DNA from: Actinopolymorpha rutila
GTDB taxonomy: Bacteria; Actinomycetota; Actinomycetes; Propionibacteriales; Actinopolymorphaceae
Assembly: GCF_013407855.1 (NCBI RefSeq)
Contig: NZ_JACBZH010000001.1
Coordinates: 4,712,001 to 4,776,000, forward strand
Length of the DNA stretch: 64,000 bases
Direction of reading: 5' to 3'
Both the position numbers and the translations under genes were made by a program. Positions 19,097 through 27,561 of the stretch are shown here, in pieces (positions within the stretch are counted from its first letter, which is position 1; each line of letters opens with the position of its first letter). Below the pieces are notes generated by a model that ran no database searches, had not been told where the DNA came from, and worked only from the letters and a program-made list of their open reading frames with translations.

Positions 19097-20317
19097 TCAG
19101 GCGAGCAGCGCCTTGCGCAGTGGTGTGGCCAGCTCGCCCTGCTCGTGAACGTCGACGTCCGAAAGCCCGAGCCACGCGGCCATCGCGGTCAGCTCGGCGG
19201 CCAGCTCCGGTGCGGTGTCCGGTGGTGCGTGGTCCTCGGCGTGGGCGGAACGCACCCGCAGCACCCCGGCCGCGCGGTCGGCCTTGAGGTCGACCCGGGC
19301 CACCAGCCGGTCGCCCAGCAGGAACGGCAGGACGTAGTAGCCGTAGACGCGTTGCGGTGCCGGAACGTAGATCTCGATGCGGTAGCGGAAGCCGAACAGC
19401 TGCTCGGTGCGGGTGCGTTCGAAGACCAGTGAGTCGAACGGGCCGACGAGAGCGCGGGCGCGGACGCGGCGGGGCAGTCGCGCCTCCGCGTGGAGGTAGG
19501 CGGGGCGGTTCCAGCCCTCCACCCGGGCCGGCAGCAGCTCGCCCGCGTCCACGAGCTGGCCGACCGCGACGCCGGCCTCGGCCGCGGACAGCCGGAAGTA
19601 GTCGCGCAGGCACTGCAGAGTGGCGACGCCGTAGGCGCGGGCGGCGATCCGGACCAGCTCCCGGTGTGCCTCCTCCACCGAGGGTGTCGACGTGGCGATC
19701 ACCGCCGCCGGAAGCACGCGCTCTGGCAGGTCGTAGACCCGCTCGAACGCGGAATTGCGGCGCGCCGAGGTGATCTCGCCGCAGTAGAACAACCACTCCA
19801 GCGCCGTCTTGACCGCGCTCCAGTTCCATCCCCAGTGGTCCTTGCGGCGGGGCACGTCGTGCTCGATCTCCCGCGCGGTGAGCGGGCCACGGTCGCGAAC
19901 CTCGGAGTGGACCCACTGCACGAAGTCGGGCTGCTCGTCGGCGATGCGCCGCACCGATCCCCAGGCCTGGGAGCTCGCGCGGTCCATCCGGAACCGAAGC
20001 GCGGGCTGGGTGGAGACCGGGACCAGCGACGCCACGTGCGCCCAGTACTCGAACAGACGCCGCGGCGCCCGGCCGCTCGCCCGGTCGAGCAGGCTGGTGG
20101 GGTATGCCCCCAGGCGGCTCCACAGCGGGAGGTAGTGGGCCCTGCTCACGACGTTGACCGAGTCGATCTGGAGCAGGCCGATCCTGCGCAGCACGCGGTC
20201 GAGGGAGCGGGCGTCGGGAACGCCGCGCGGTCTGGGGTCGGCGAACCCCTGGGCGGCCAGGGCGACCCGCCGGGCCTGGGCAACGGTGAGGTGTTCCACG
20301 GCAGCACATGCTGGCAC
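19097..20317 (-). CDS. AlkX/YcaQ-like winged-helix DNA glycosylase (HTH_42 family)
   Basis: This 406-residue protein belongs to the winged-helix family of YcaQ (AlkX) and AlkZ, monofunctional glycosylases that unhook DNA interstrand crosslinks and remove bulky alkylated bases. The catalytic Gln-x-Asp signature is present as LQIDSVNVV near residue 53, followed by the family segment RAHYLPLWSR. The length is typical. Start codons are all GTG (20317 or 20299); no ribosome binding site decides, and the shorter form starting VEHLTVAQ looks more natural. It stands alone between a terminator and a short gap. Confidence 0.8.
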   Translation of the reverse strand: MPACAAVEHLTVAQARRVALAAQGFADPRPRGVPDARSLDRVLRRIGLLQIDSVNVVSRAHYLPLWSRLGAYPTSLLDRASGRAPRRLFEYWAHVASLVPVSTQPALRFRMDRASSQAWGSVRRIADEQPDFVQWVHSEVRDRGPLTAREIEHDVPRRKDHWGWNWSAVKTALEWLFYCGEITSARRNSAFERVYDLPERVLPAAVIATSTPSVEEAHRELVRIAARAYGVATLQCLRDYFRLSAAEAGVAVGQLVDAGELLPARVEGWNRPAYLHAEARLPRRVRARALVGPFDSLVFERTRTEQLFGFRYRIEIYVPAPQRVYGYYVLPFLLGDRLVARVDLKADRAAGVLRVRSAHAEDHAPPDTAPELAAELTAMAAWLGLSDVDVHEQGELATPLRKALLA

Positions 20318-20373
20318 GCACCACCGACAACCGACCAGACCGATACCGGCTCAGGCGGCGGTAACGGACCGGC

Positions 20374-20817
20374 TCAGGCGGCGTCGCGGTTGGCCACCGC
20401 CCGGATCACCGCGGCCACGTCGTCGACCGGGCTGTCCCGGGGCACCTGCCCGTCGGTCCCGGCCGAGCCGGTGACCTCGGCGAGCTCCGACGCGGACAGC
20501 ACCGCACCCTCGGTGAGCAGGACGATGCGGGTGGTGGGAAGCAGCGACTTGAGCCGGCGGCACACCTCGCCGACCGCCCGGGACCCGCGTCGCAGAAGTA
20601 CGACGTCGGGCAGGCGTTCGGCGACGGCTCGTTCCGCCGCCCGGCCGTCGCCGGCCTCACCGACGACCTCGATGTCGTGTTCCTGGTCCAGCAGCAGTCG
20701 TAGACCCCTGCTGAGCAACTCCTGGCCGTCGACGAGGAGTACCCGAAGAGGACTCGGGACCCCCGTCCCGGCCACCAAGCGTGCGGCGGTGGTCACCGAG
20801 GCATGATGACATGGCAT
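20374..20817 (-). CDS. Stand-alone degenerate receiver domain (pseudo-receiver)
   Basis: A 147-residue protein with the fold pattern of a NarL-type receiver (LRVLLVDGQELLSRGL, then VVGEAGDGR), but lacking the phosphorylation residues: the phospho-acceptor position is Arg76 (PDVVLLRRG in place of PDVVLLD), one acidic-pocket residue is Gly31, and the conserved Lys is Arg127. The switch Thr102 remains. No output domain follows. It therefore cannot work as a normal phospho-receiver; it may bind a protein partner constitutively. The ATG at 20817 was chosen; a GTG seven codons on and a longer frame to 20898 are alternatives. Confidence 0.65.
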   Translation of the reverse strand: MPCHHASVTTAARLVAGTGVPSPLRVLLVDGQELLSRGLRLLLDQEHDIEVVGEAGDGRAAERAVAERLPDVVLLRRGSRAVGEVCRRLKSLLPTTRIVLLTEGAVLSASELAEVTGSAGTDGQVPRDSPVDDVAAVIRAVANRDAA

Positions 20818-20939
20818 CTCGCCGCTTTCAGCACCTTTTGCTACGAACGTTCCGTCCATCACAGGACTCCGCATGTGTCTCGGCTGGGTCTGGGCCAAGA
20901 GCGCGGCACGTGCTGCGTCGGCGGCACCTGTCTCGCGCC

Positions 20940-20968
20940 CGGCCGGCCCCGGGGTCCGGGGCCGGCCG
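20940..20968 (-). terminator. Hairpin terminator after hpf
   Basis: CGGCCGGCCCCGG (20940-20952) and CCGGGGCCGGCCG (20956-20968) make a perfect 13-bp stem with a 3-nt loop, 29 bp after the hpf stop. Confidence 0.65.
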
Positions 20969-20996
20969 CAAGATCCGCGTGGCGACTACGGCGCCC

Positions 20997-21740
20997 TCAG
21001 GATCGGCGTTCGGCCGCGGCGACAGCCGCGGCGGCGTGCTCCTCCTCCAGTCGGATCACTCCGTAGTCGTAACCCCGGCGACGGTAGACGACGCTCGGGC
21101 GCTGGCTGTCGGCGTCGATGAAGAGGTAGAAGTCGTGCCCGACCAGCTCCATCTCGTACAGCGCCTGGTCCAGGGCCATCGGCACGGCCGCGTGTTCCTT
21201 CACCCGGACCACGAGCGGTCCGTCGCCGGTCACCTCGATGCCCGCGACGACCTCGGTGTCGGACCGGCCGTCGGCCTCGCCCACACCGTTGGGTTCGGCG
21301 TAGCGGATGTAGTCCTCGTCGGACTCGTCCTCGGCGGCGGACCTGCTTCCGGAACGCCGGCCGTTGAGCTCGTGCACCGCGGCCGTCTGCTCCATGGCGG
21401 GTCCGGTCGCCTCCGCGACCGACATGGGGGTACGGGAGCCGTGGTGCACCCGTCGCCGGTCGGCCGCCTTTCGCAGCCTGGCGAGCAACTTGTCGAGTGC
21501 CAGATCGAGTGCGGCGAACCGGTCCGCGGCGGACGCCTCCGCGCGCACCAGTGGGCCGCGCGAGTAGACGGTCAGCTCGACGCGTTCGGATTCTCCCGCG
21601 CGCGTGCGCTCCTTGCAGACCTCGATCTCGATCCGACTGGCCCGGGCGGTGAACCGCTCCAGACGCGTCAGCTTCTCCTCGACGTGACGACGGAACCGAT
21701 CGGTCACCGCGCAGTGCCGACCAACGACCACAACGTCCAC
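20997..21740 (-). CDS. hpf: Long-form ribosome hibernation promoting factor
   Basis: A 247-residue HPF of the long type that dimerises 70S ribosomes into inactive 100S particles in stationary phase or stress. The N-terminal S30AE/YfiA domain (about 1-105; starts MDVVVVGRHCAVTD) binds the decoding region and the C-terminal domain (about 190-245; ALYEMELVGHDFYLFID and YRRRGYDYGVI) mediates dimerisation; an acidic linker joins them. The start is GTG at 21740 with GGGGAGG five bases before it. The gene is monocistronic with a hairpin after the stop. Confidence 0.95.
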   Translation of the reverse strand: MDVVVVGRHCAVTDRFRRHVEEKLTRLERFTARASRIEIEVCKERTRAGESERVELTVYSRGPLVRAEASAADRFAALDLALDKLLARLRKAADRRRVHHGSRTPMSVAEATGPAMEQTAAVHELNGRRSGSRSAAEDESDEDYIRYAEPNGVGEADGRSDTEVVAGIEVTGDGPLVVRVKEHAAVPMALDQALYEMELVGHDFYLFIDADSQRPSVVYRRRGYDYGVIRLEEEHAAAAVAAAERRS

Positions 21741-22304
21741 GTGAACCTCCCCAACTGTCGTACTGCTCCGGGGTTCTGCACCTCACCGGCCTACCGTTGG
21801 GAGGACCGGTAAGGCGTGTTCAGGTCATACCCGCTCCAGGTTGCGAATATGACGATGGATGGGAACTGGATGGGATCTGGGTGTTGTGTGGAAGGCACCC
21901 GCCCGGCCGACCTGGTCTTCGTCCCCACATCCGCCTGCGGAGGGTTTCGCGGCGGCGAGTTTGCTGGATGCCACTACTCCCCTTCTCCCGGTTCGGAGGG
22001 CATCTGACCCTCCGTCGAGGCAGGGCTTACTTCTAAGCCGCACCGTGATCGGTCGACGAGAAGTCGCCTTACGTGGGCCGTTTCGCCTGCGGCTGGCATC
22101 GGCTTGCCGGAACGCGGCCGACGAGTCGACCTGTCGTCCGGCGCAACCACGGACCCGGGCGGGTGCCATGTCGAAACGCTAGCGCTCCGGGCCGCTTCCC
22201 GGAACCCGGGAAACTACGGGTATGTCACGAGGTGCGGAGTGCGACCACGACACTCCCCGGAACACGTCCCTCGACACGCACCGGGACACGCCCGGGATGT
22301 GCGC
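21741..22304. other. Long intergenic region upstream of hpf
   Basis: These 564 bases contain no convincing gene; all open frames are short and lack ribosome binding sites. Part of the region (about 21836-21900) is unusually AT-rich for this chromosome and probably holds hpf promoters; a GGGTAT string on the minus strand (about 21830) resembles a stress-sigma -10, without a clear -35. Hairpins are seen at 21994-22014 (CGGAGGG/CCCTCCG) and 22196-22212 (TTCCCGG/CCGGGAA); the second could terminate the comF transcript. Confidence 0.45.
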
Positions 22305-23054
22305 TCAGACCGGACCTGGTCCGGGGACGGCGGCCGGCCGCCGGCGTCTGGTCGCCGCCACCACGGCGGCAGCGCGGACGTGCACCCCGGTCGCCCGCAA
22401 CACCCTGGTCGCCTCCGCGAGGGTCGCGCCGGTGGTGAGTACGTCGTCGACCAGCAGGACGGTCCGGCCGGTCAGCAGGTCGCGGGCCCGGGACCGGACG
22501 ACGAACGCGCCGGCGAGGTTGGCGCGGCGGGCGCGGGCGTCCAGTCCGGCCTGGTCGGCCACTCGGCGGCCGACGGCCAGCGCGGACCGCACCGTCACCG
22601 GCAGCCCTGCCCGCCGGGCCGCACGGGCCGCCCGGCCCACGATGCGTGAGAGCGGGTCGTGGCCGCGGCGGCGGGTGACGGCGGTGCTGGACGGGATCGG
22701 GACCAGTACCACCGGCCGGCGCGACGTGGCGGCGGCCACCGCGGTCGCCAGGGCCGCTCCGAGCGGGCCCGCGAGGCTGGTCCGGCCGCGCTCCTTGTGC
22801 GCGAGCAGGGCGGCCCTGGGCACTCCGGCGTACGACGCGACGGCCCAGACCGGCGGTAGACCGGGCGGCACGGGGTCGGGCTCGGTCGCGAACGCGGGCG
22901 CCCGCAGAGCGGGCGCGCACCGCACGCACAGGGCCCGGCCCGGGCGGCCGCACCCCACGCACCGGCAACCGAGGACCAGATCGGCCAGATCGTCGCGAAC
23001 CAACCGGTCGGCGTAGGCGAGCAGGCGCGCGGCGGGCGGCGGGTGACCGGTCAT
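22305..23054 (-). CDS. ComF-family phosphoribosyltransferase-like protein
   Basis: A 249-residue protein with an N-terminal zinc-finger-like Cys cluster (Cys32, 35, 43 and 46, CVGCGRPG then CVRC) and a C-terminal type I phosphoribosyltransferase domain with the PRPP loop LLVDDVLTTGATL. ComF proteins take part in DNA uptake or processing in competent bacteria; the role in actinobacteria is not settled. The ATG at 23054 overlaps the lpqB stop (ATGA), so it is translated with lpqB at the end of the mtrB-lpqB operon. Confidence 0.85.
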   Translation of the reverse strand: MTGHPPPAARLLAYADRLVRDDLADLVLGCRCVGCGRPGRALCVRCAPALRAPAFATEPDPVPPGLPPVWAVASYAGVPRAALLAHKERGRTSLAGPLGAALATAVAAATSRRPVVLVPIPSSTAVTRRRGHDPLSRIVGRAARAARRAGLPVTVRSALAVGRRVADQAGLDARARRANLAGAFVVRSRARDLLTGRTVLLVDDVLTTGATLAEATRVLRATGVHVRAAAVVAATRRRRPAAVPGPGPV

Positions 23055-24841
23055 CCGGGGTAGGCCGGGCAACGGCCCGCCCCCTGGTTGCTCCACATGT
23101 ACGTCTTGTCCTCCCGCTGCAGCACCCCGTCGCTCCCGGCCAGCAACACCGACTGGCCGGGTGCGGCCGCCAGGGCCGTGGAGTCGGGGCCGGTGAGCGG
23201 GGTCACGGAGTAGCCGTCCACGCTCACCTGGATGGCGCGCGAGGCGCCTGCCTGGCCCTCCGAACCGATCACCGTCACCTCGTCGAGCTGGGACCAGGCG
23301 AGGTCGGTCATCCTCGTGAGGTCCAGCGGAAGCTCGCGCAGGCCGCGGATGGCAAGCCCCTCGCCGCGCTCCACCCGGCCCACCATCAGGACGGTTCGTT
23401 TGCCGTGCTGGACGAGCACGGCCGCCCGGGAGCCCTCCCGGGAGATCTTCAGCGCGCGGACGTCCTTGCCGTTGAGCCCGGGCGCGTCCACCGCGCTGAG
23501 GCGGTCGCGTTCGTCGAGGACCTCGATCCGGGCGCGGCCGCGGTTGCGGTCGACCATCCACAGCTTGCCCGTACGGTCCCAGGACGGCTCCAGGATGTCC
23601 CGCCCCTGCCAGGCTGTGCGTGGCAGGGAACGGTTGGCGCCGTAGAGGTTGACCTTCCTGCCGTCGGTGGACACCGCGGCCAGCCAGTCGGCCGAGCTGC
23701 GCGGGTCCTCCGGACCGAGGCCGCCCGGTGAGCTGCGCTCGCCGAAGATCCCCACCGCGATCGAGCGGGCCCGGACCTGATGGCCGGCCAGGCTGCCCAC
23801 CGGCACCGTCCGGTCGGAGCCGACGAGGACGACCTTGCGGTCGTTGAGGGCGTACGCGCCCGTGGCCGCACCGGCCACCTTGGGGTCGTAGGTGGCCCAC
23901 TGGTCGGCGCTGGTGGTGTTGGAGCCGCCGTTGCCGCTGATGCTGAACGGCGCCCGGCCGGCCGTCACCTCGATCTTCCTGACCTGTGGCACCTGGTCGA
24001 GGGTCCAGCTCAGCTGGGCGAGCAGATAGCGCCGCTGCGGCTCGTACAGACTGTCGACCCGCGGGTCGAGGTCGACGGTGGCGACGTTCCCGTCGACGGT
24101 CACCGACGGGGCGGCGAGCGTGGTGCGTTCGGGGAACGCCGTTCGCACCGACGGCTTCAACCACACGGAGGGCCCGCGCAGCAACGCGTTGACCAGCAGG
24201 GTCTCCACGTGGCTACGGATCGGCAGGTAGATCGGGTCGGGAACGAGGATCTCGAAGTTGGGGTCGAAGAAGTACAGGTTGTAGGAGTCGTACTCCCGCT
24301 GGAAGTTGTAGATCGACATCACCAGGGCGCCCGGCGGACGGCCGACCCGCCACTGGCCGGCCACCTTCGTCATCCCGAGGTCCAGCCGCAGCCGTTCACC
24401 GGGGCGCGCCGACGTCCAGTCGCCGTTGACGCCGAGGCCGCCGATCTTCCGCACGTCGATGGACACCTTGCCGGACTTCGGCTCGGCGAGGGGCACGGGG
24501 GTGCTGTCGTAGACGAACACCTGGTTGGGCTGCCAGCGTTCGCTCATCGCCGGCGTGAGGTACTTGCGGGCGACGGGCTGGCCGGCCTGGTAGCTCGCCA
24601 TCGCGTCGAGGAAGCCGCGGGCGACCTGCTGGGGGCTGTCGCCGGGCTCGGGGCCGTTGACCAGAACGGGCAGCGAGGTCTCGGTGGCCGCCTGGGTGCC
24701 CATCGGCTCGAACATCACCGGGCCGCTGCTCGGAACGGTCGAACAACCCGCGACCAGGGCGACCAGCGACACCGCCAGCGCGACCGCCCCGGCCATGGAG
24801 AGCCGGTGTCGACGGCCCGGCCGGCGCGCCTCGGCCGTCAC
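23051..24841 (-). CDS. lpqB: Lipoprotein LpqB, MtrAB accessory
   Basis: A 596-residue lipoprotein with a signal peptide and lipobox LVAGC (Cys33), a GerMN domain in the middle (about 200-320) and a C-terminal beta-propeller-like part. In mycobacteria LpqB contacts the sensor domain of MtrB and tunes MtrA phosphorylation, linking wall state to division. The start overlaps the mtrB stop and the end overlaps comF, so the three genes are translationally coupled. The order mtrA-mtrB-lpqB is conserved in actinobacteria. Confidence 0.95.
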   Translation of the reverse strand: MTAEARRPGRRHRLSMAGAVALAVSLVALVAGCSTVPSSGPVMFEPMGTQAATETSLPVLVNGPEPGDSPQQVARGFLDAMASYQAGQPVARKYLTPAMSERWQPNQVFVYDSTPVPLAEPKSGKVSIDVRKIGGLGVNGDWTSARPGERLRLDLGMTKVAGQWRVGRPPGALVMSIYNFQREYDSYNLYFFDPNFEILVPDPIYLPIRSHVETLLVNALLRGPSVWLKPSVRTAFPERTTLAAPSVTVDGNVATVDLDPRVDSLYEPQRRYLLAQLSWTLDQVPQVRKIEVTAGRAPFSISGNGGSNTTSADQWATYDPKVAGAATGAYALNDRKVVLVGSDRTVPVGSLAGHQVRARSIAVGIFGERSSPGGLGPEDPRSSADWLAAVSTDGRKVNLYGANRSLPRTAWQGRDILEPSWDRTGKLWMVDRNRGRARIEVLDERDRLSAVDAPGLNGKDVRALKISREGSRAAVLVQHGKRTVLMVGRVERGEGLAIRGLRELPLDLTRMTDLAWSQLDEVTVIGSEGQAGASRAIQVSVDGYSVTPLTGPDSTALAAAPGQSVLLAGSDGVLQREDKTYMWSNQGAGRCPAYPG

Positions 24842-26595
24842 CGGGCACCTCCCCCGGTGCCGCCGGACTGCGTCGACGACGGCGCGGACGAGGAGGACGG
24901 CGACGTCGTTGACGTGGCCGAGGTCGAGGAAGGCGGCGCAGCCGGCGGGGACGAACCCGGGCCGAGCGCCCTGGGGGTGGCGGCACGCGCGAGTCGCGGC
25001 GGCCCGCCCTCCCCGGGAACCAGTGCGATCGGTGAGTGGTCGAGCGTGTCGCCGACCGTGCGCGGAAGCGTGAGCCGGAAGTGGGCACCGCGCCCTGGCT
25101 CACCCCAGGCCTGCAGCCAGCCGCCGTGCAACAGGACGTCCTCGAGCGCGATGGCGAGACCCAGGCCGGTGCCTCCGGTGGTGCGTGCCCGGGCCGGGTC
25201 GGCCCGCCAGAAGCGTTCGAAGACCATCGCCGACTCCCCCGGTTTGAGGCCGATGCCGTGGTCGCGGACGGACACCGCGGCCGCCTCGCCGTCACCGGCG
25301 ACGCTTACGACGACGTCCCGGCCCTCGCCGTACTCGATCGCGTTGATGACGAGGTTGCGGAGCACGCGCTCGATACGGCGCGAGTCCATCTCCGCCACCA
25401 CCGCCGTGTGCGGCAGATGCAGGTCGAGCCCGCTGCCCTTGCGTACGGCGATGGGCCGGGCCGCGTCGACCACCCGGCGGACGATCTCGCGCAGGTCGGC
25501 GTCCTCCAGGACGAGCGCGGCCGCTCCGGCGTCGAACCTGCTGATCTCCAGCAGGTCGCCGAGCAGCGCCTCGAACCGGTCCAGCTCGGCCTGCAACAGC
25601 TCGCTGGCCCGGCCCACGCCGGGGCCGAACTCCTTCCTCGCCTCGTACAGCACGTCGGCGGCCATCCGCACCGTGGTGAGCGGTGTCCGCAGCTCGTGGG
25701 ACACGTCGGAGACGAACCGGCGCTGAACGCGGGACAGCTCCTCCAGCTGGCGGATCTGGCGCTGGAGGCTGGTCGCCATCTGGTTGAAGGAGCCGGCGAG
25801 CCGGGCGAGGTCGTCCTCGCCGCGCACCCGCATCCGCTGGTCGAGCAGGCCGGCGGCGAGGCGTTCGGCGACCTGGCGGGCCAGCCGGACCGGCGTCACC
25901 ACCTGGCGGGTGACGAACCACGCCACACAGCCGAGCAGGACGACGATCAGCACACCGACCGCGACCAGCGACCGCCGCAGGAGGTTCAGGGTGTCCTGCT
26001 GTTGCTGGAGGTCGAAGAGGTAGTAGATGTGGAGGGTGGCCCCACTGCGCGGCTCCACCAGCTGGGAACCGACCGCGATGCCGGGGCTGTCCGGCTCGTT
26101 TGCCCGCCGGATCATGGTGTAGCGGTAGGCCACCTTGCCGCTCTGGACCTGGGCCCGCAGGTCGGCCGGGACGCTGCTGGGCAGAACCGTCGCCCGGGTC
26201 GAACGCGCCACCGTCTGCGATCCGCCCTCGGCGGGCAGGACGTCGAGCACCACGTCGTACAACCCGCCGGACGCACCGCGCAGCGCGATGTCCTGGGCCA
26301 GCTGGGTGGTGAGCTCGCTCGGGTCTCCGCTCGGCTCGGCGGCGTCGATCGCGGCCTGGGCGGACCGGAAACCCGCGGACGCCTCCCCCACTGAGGCGAC
26401 CACCTTGGCGTGCACCACGCCGTCGGTCACCTGGCGCAGCAGGATCCACCCGACGAACACGGTGACCAGCGCCGAGAGAACCAGCGTGCCGGTGACCACC
26501 CTCAGGTGCAGCGACCGGCGCCAGACACCGGCCGGCCGGCGGGCGAGGCGTGCCGCCGGTCGGAGGATGCTGGCCAGGGTCTGCATGCGGGGCAT
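24838..26595 (-). CDS. mtrB: Sensor histidine kinase MtrB
   Basis: A 585-residue membrane kinase with TM1 (about 33-53), an extracytoplasmic sensor region, TM2 (about 210-230), HAMP, HisKA with phospho-His300 in SDVSHELRTPL, and an HATPase domain with the N box LVINAIEYGEG, DHGIGLKPG and GTGLGLAI. The last 40 residues or so are Pro/Ser/Thr-rich and disordered. It phosphorylates MtrA and controls wall remodelling, division and osmotic response. A second ATG nine bases inside (26586) is possible. Unlike many relatives it is separated from mtrA by 212 bp, so it may have its own promoter. Confidence 0.95.
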   Translation of the reverse strand: MPRMQTLASILRPAARLARRPAGVWRRSLHLRVVTGTLVLSALVTVFVGWILLRQVTDGVVHAKVVASVGEASAGFRSAQAAIDAAEPSGDPSELTTQLAQDIALRGASGGLYDVVLDVLPAEGGSQTVARSTRATVLPSSVPADLRAQVQSGKVAYRYTMIRRANEPDSPGIAVGSQLVEPRSGATLHIYYLFDLQQQQDTLNLLRRSLVAVGVLIVVLLGCVAWFVTRQVVTPVRLARQVAERLAAGLLDQRMRVRGEDDLARLAGSFNQMATSLQRQIRQLEELSRVQRRFVSDVSHELRTPLTTVRMAADVLYEARKEFGPGVGRASELLQAELDRFEALLGDLLEISRFDAGAAALVLEDADLREIVRRVVDAARPIAVRKGSGLDLHLPHTAVVAEMDSRRIERVLRNLVINAIEYGEGRDVVVSVAGDGEAAAVSVRDHGIGLKPGESAMVFERFWRADPARARTTGGTGLGLAIALEDVLLHGGWLQAWGEPGRGAHFRLTLPRTVGDTLDHSPIALVPGEGGPPRLARAATPRALGPGSSPPAAPPSSTSATSTTSPSSSSAPSSTQSGGTGGGAR

Positions 26596-26807
26596 CCAGG
26601 AAGGCTCGAAGGGCTGCGCCGTGCGGGTGACGGGCAGGTGGCGCGCGGAGAGTCACCGTGACACAGTGGTGCGCCGCGGTGACAGGTGGTCCGCCCGGCG
26701 CCGGGGTCGGCGGCGGCCGGCGAACCGCTCCGATGGTACGTCCGGGCGCCGACAGCCCCGTCGGCACGCGCCTACGGCGAGGGCCTCCCACGTGGTTGGA
26801 ACACGGC
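26596..26807 (-). promoter_or_regulatory. mtrA-mtrB intergenic region with inverted repeat
   Basis: These 212 bases contain GTCACCG (26652-26658) and CGGTGAC (26677-26683), an inverted repeat 57 bp before mtrB; the first arm is also part of GTCACcGTGAC. GTCAC-type motifs are features of reported MtrA sites, so autoregulation of mtrB is possible but unproven. Confidence 0.35.
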
Positions 26808-27485
26808 CTACGAAGGACCCGCCTTGTAGCCGACGCCGCGGACGGTCACCACGATCTCCGGGTGCTCGGGGTCCTGCTCGATCTTGCTGCGCAGCCGTTG
26901 CACGTGGACGTTGACCAGCCGGGTGTCGGCGGCGTGGCGGTAGCCCCACACCTGCTCCAGCAACTCCTCCCGGCCGAACACCTGCCAGGGCTTGCGGGCC
27001 AGGCACACCAGGAGGTCGAACTCCAACGGGGTCAGGGCGAGCGACTCGTTGCCCCGCTTGACCGAGTGGCCGGGCACGTCGATCACCAGGTCGCCGATGT
27101 GCAGCGTCTCCGGCACCGCGCGGTCCGACCGGCGAAGGCGGGCGCGGATCCGGGCCACGAGTTCCTTGGGCTTGAAGGGCTTGACGACGTAGTCGTCGGC
27201 ACCGGACTCCAGGCCGAGGACCACGTCGACCGTGTCCGTCTTGGCGGTGAGCATCACGATGGGCACGTCGGACTCGGCCCGGATCTCCCGGCACACCTCG
27301 ATGCCATCCTTGCCGGGCAGCATCAGGTCGAGCAGCACGACGTCGGGTTTGGTCTCCCGCACCTTCGCCAGCGCCCCTTCGCCCGACTCGCAGAACACCG
27401 CGTCGAGACCCTCCGAGCGCAGCACGATCCCGAGCATCTCGGCGAGTGCCATGTCGTCGTCGACGACCAGAATGCGACCTTTCAT
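26808..27485 (-). CDS. mtrA: OmpR-family response regulator MtrA
   Basis: The 225-residue regulator has a receiver domain (acidic DDD at 9-11, phospho-acceptor Asp53 in LLDLMLPG, Lys102) and a C-terminal OmpR-type winged helix (about 130-222; LTPLEFDLL and the recognition region DTRLVNVHVQRLRSKIE). It is the essential partner of MtrB controlling wall hydrolases, replication and development in actinobacteria. The ATG at 27485 begins MKGRILVVDDD, the usual MtrA start; no ribosome binding site is evident, so the message may be leaderless. Confidence 0.96.
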   Translation of the reverse strand: MKGRILVVDDDMALAEMLGIVLRSEGLDAVFCESGEGALAKVRETKPDVVLLDLMLPGKDGIEVCREIRAESDVPIVMLTAKTDTVDVVLGLESGADDYVVKPFKPKELVARIRARLRRSDRAVPETLHIGDLVIDVPGHSVKRGNESLALTPLEFDLLVCLARKPWQVFGREELLEQVWGYRHAADTRLVNVHVQRLRSKIEQDPEHPEIVVTVRGVGYKAGPS

Positions 27486-27561
27486 GAGTCCATGGTCCCA
27501 CTGCGCGTGGCACGATGGCTCGACACGACCCGCGGGATACCCCAGACGTGAGGTGCGCCAG

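Noticed and set aside
21797..22182. Small plus-strand genes upstream of hpf
   Set aside because: Several short frames exist but none has a ribosome binding site, codon bias or recognisable protein.
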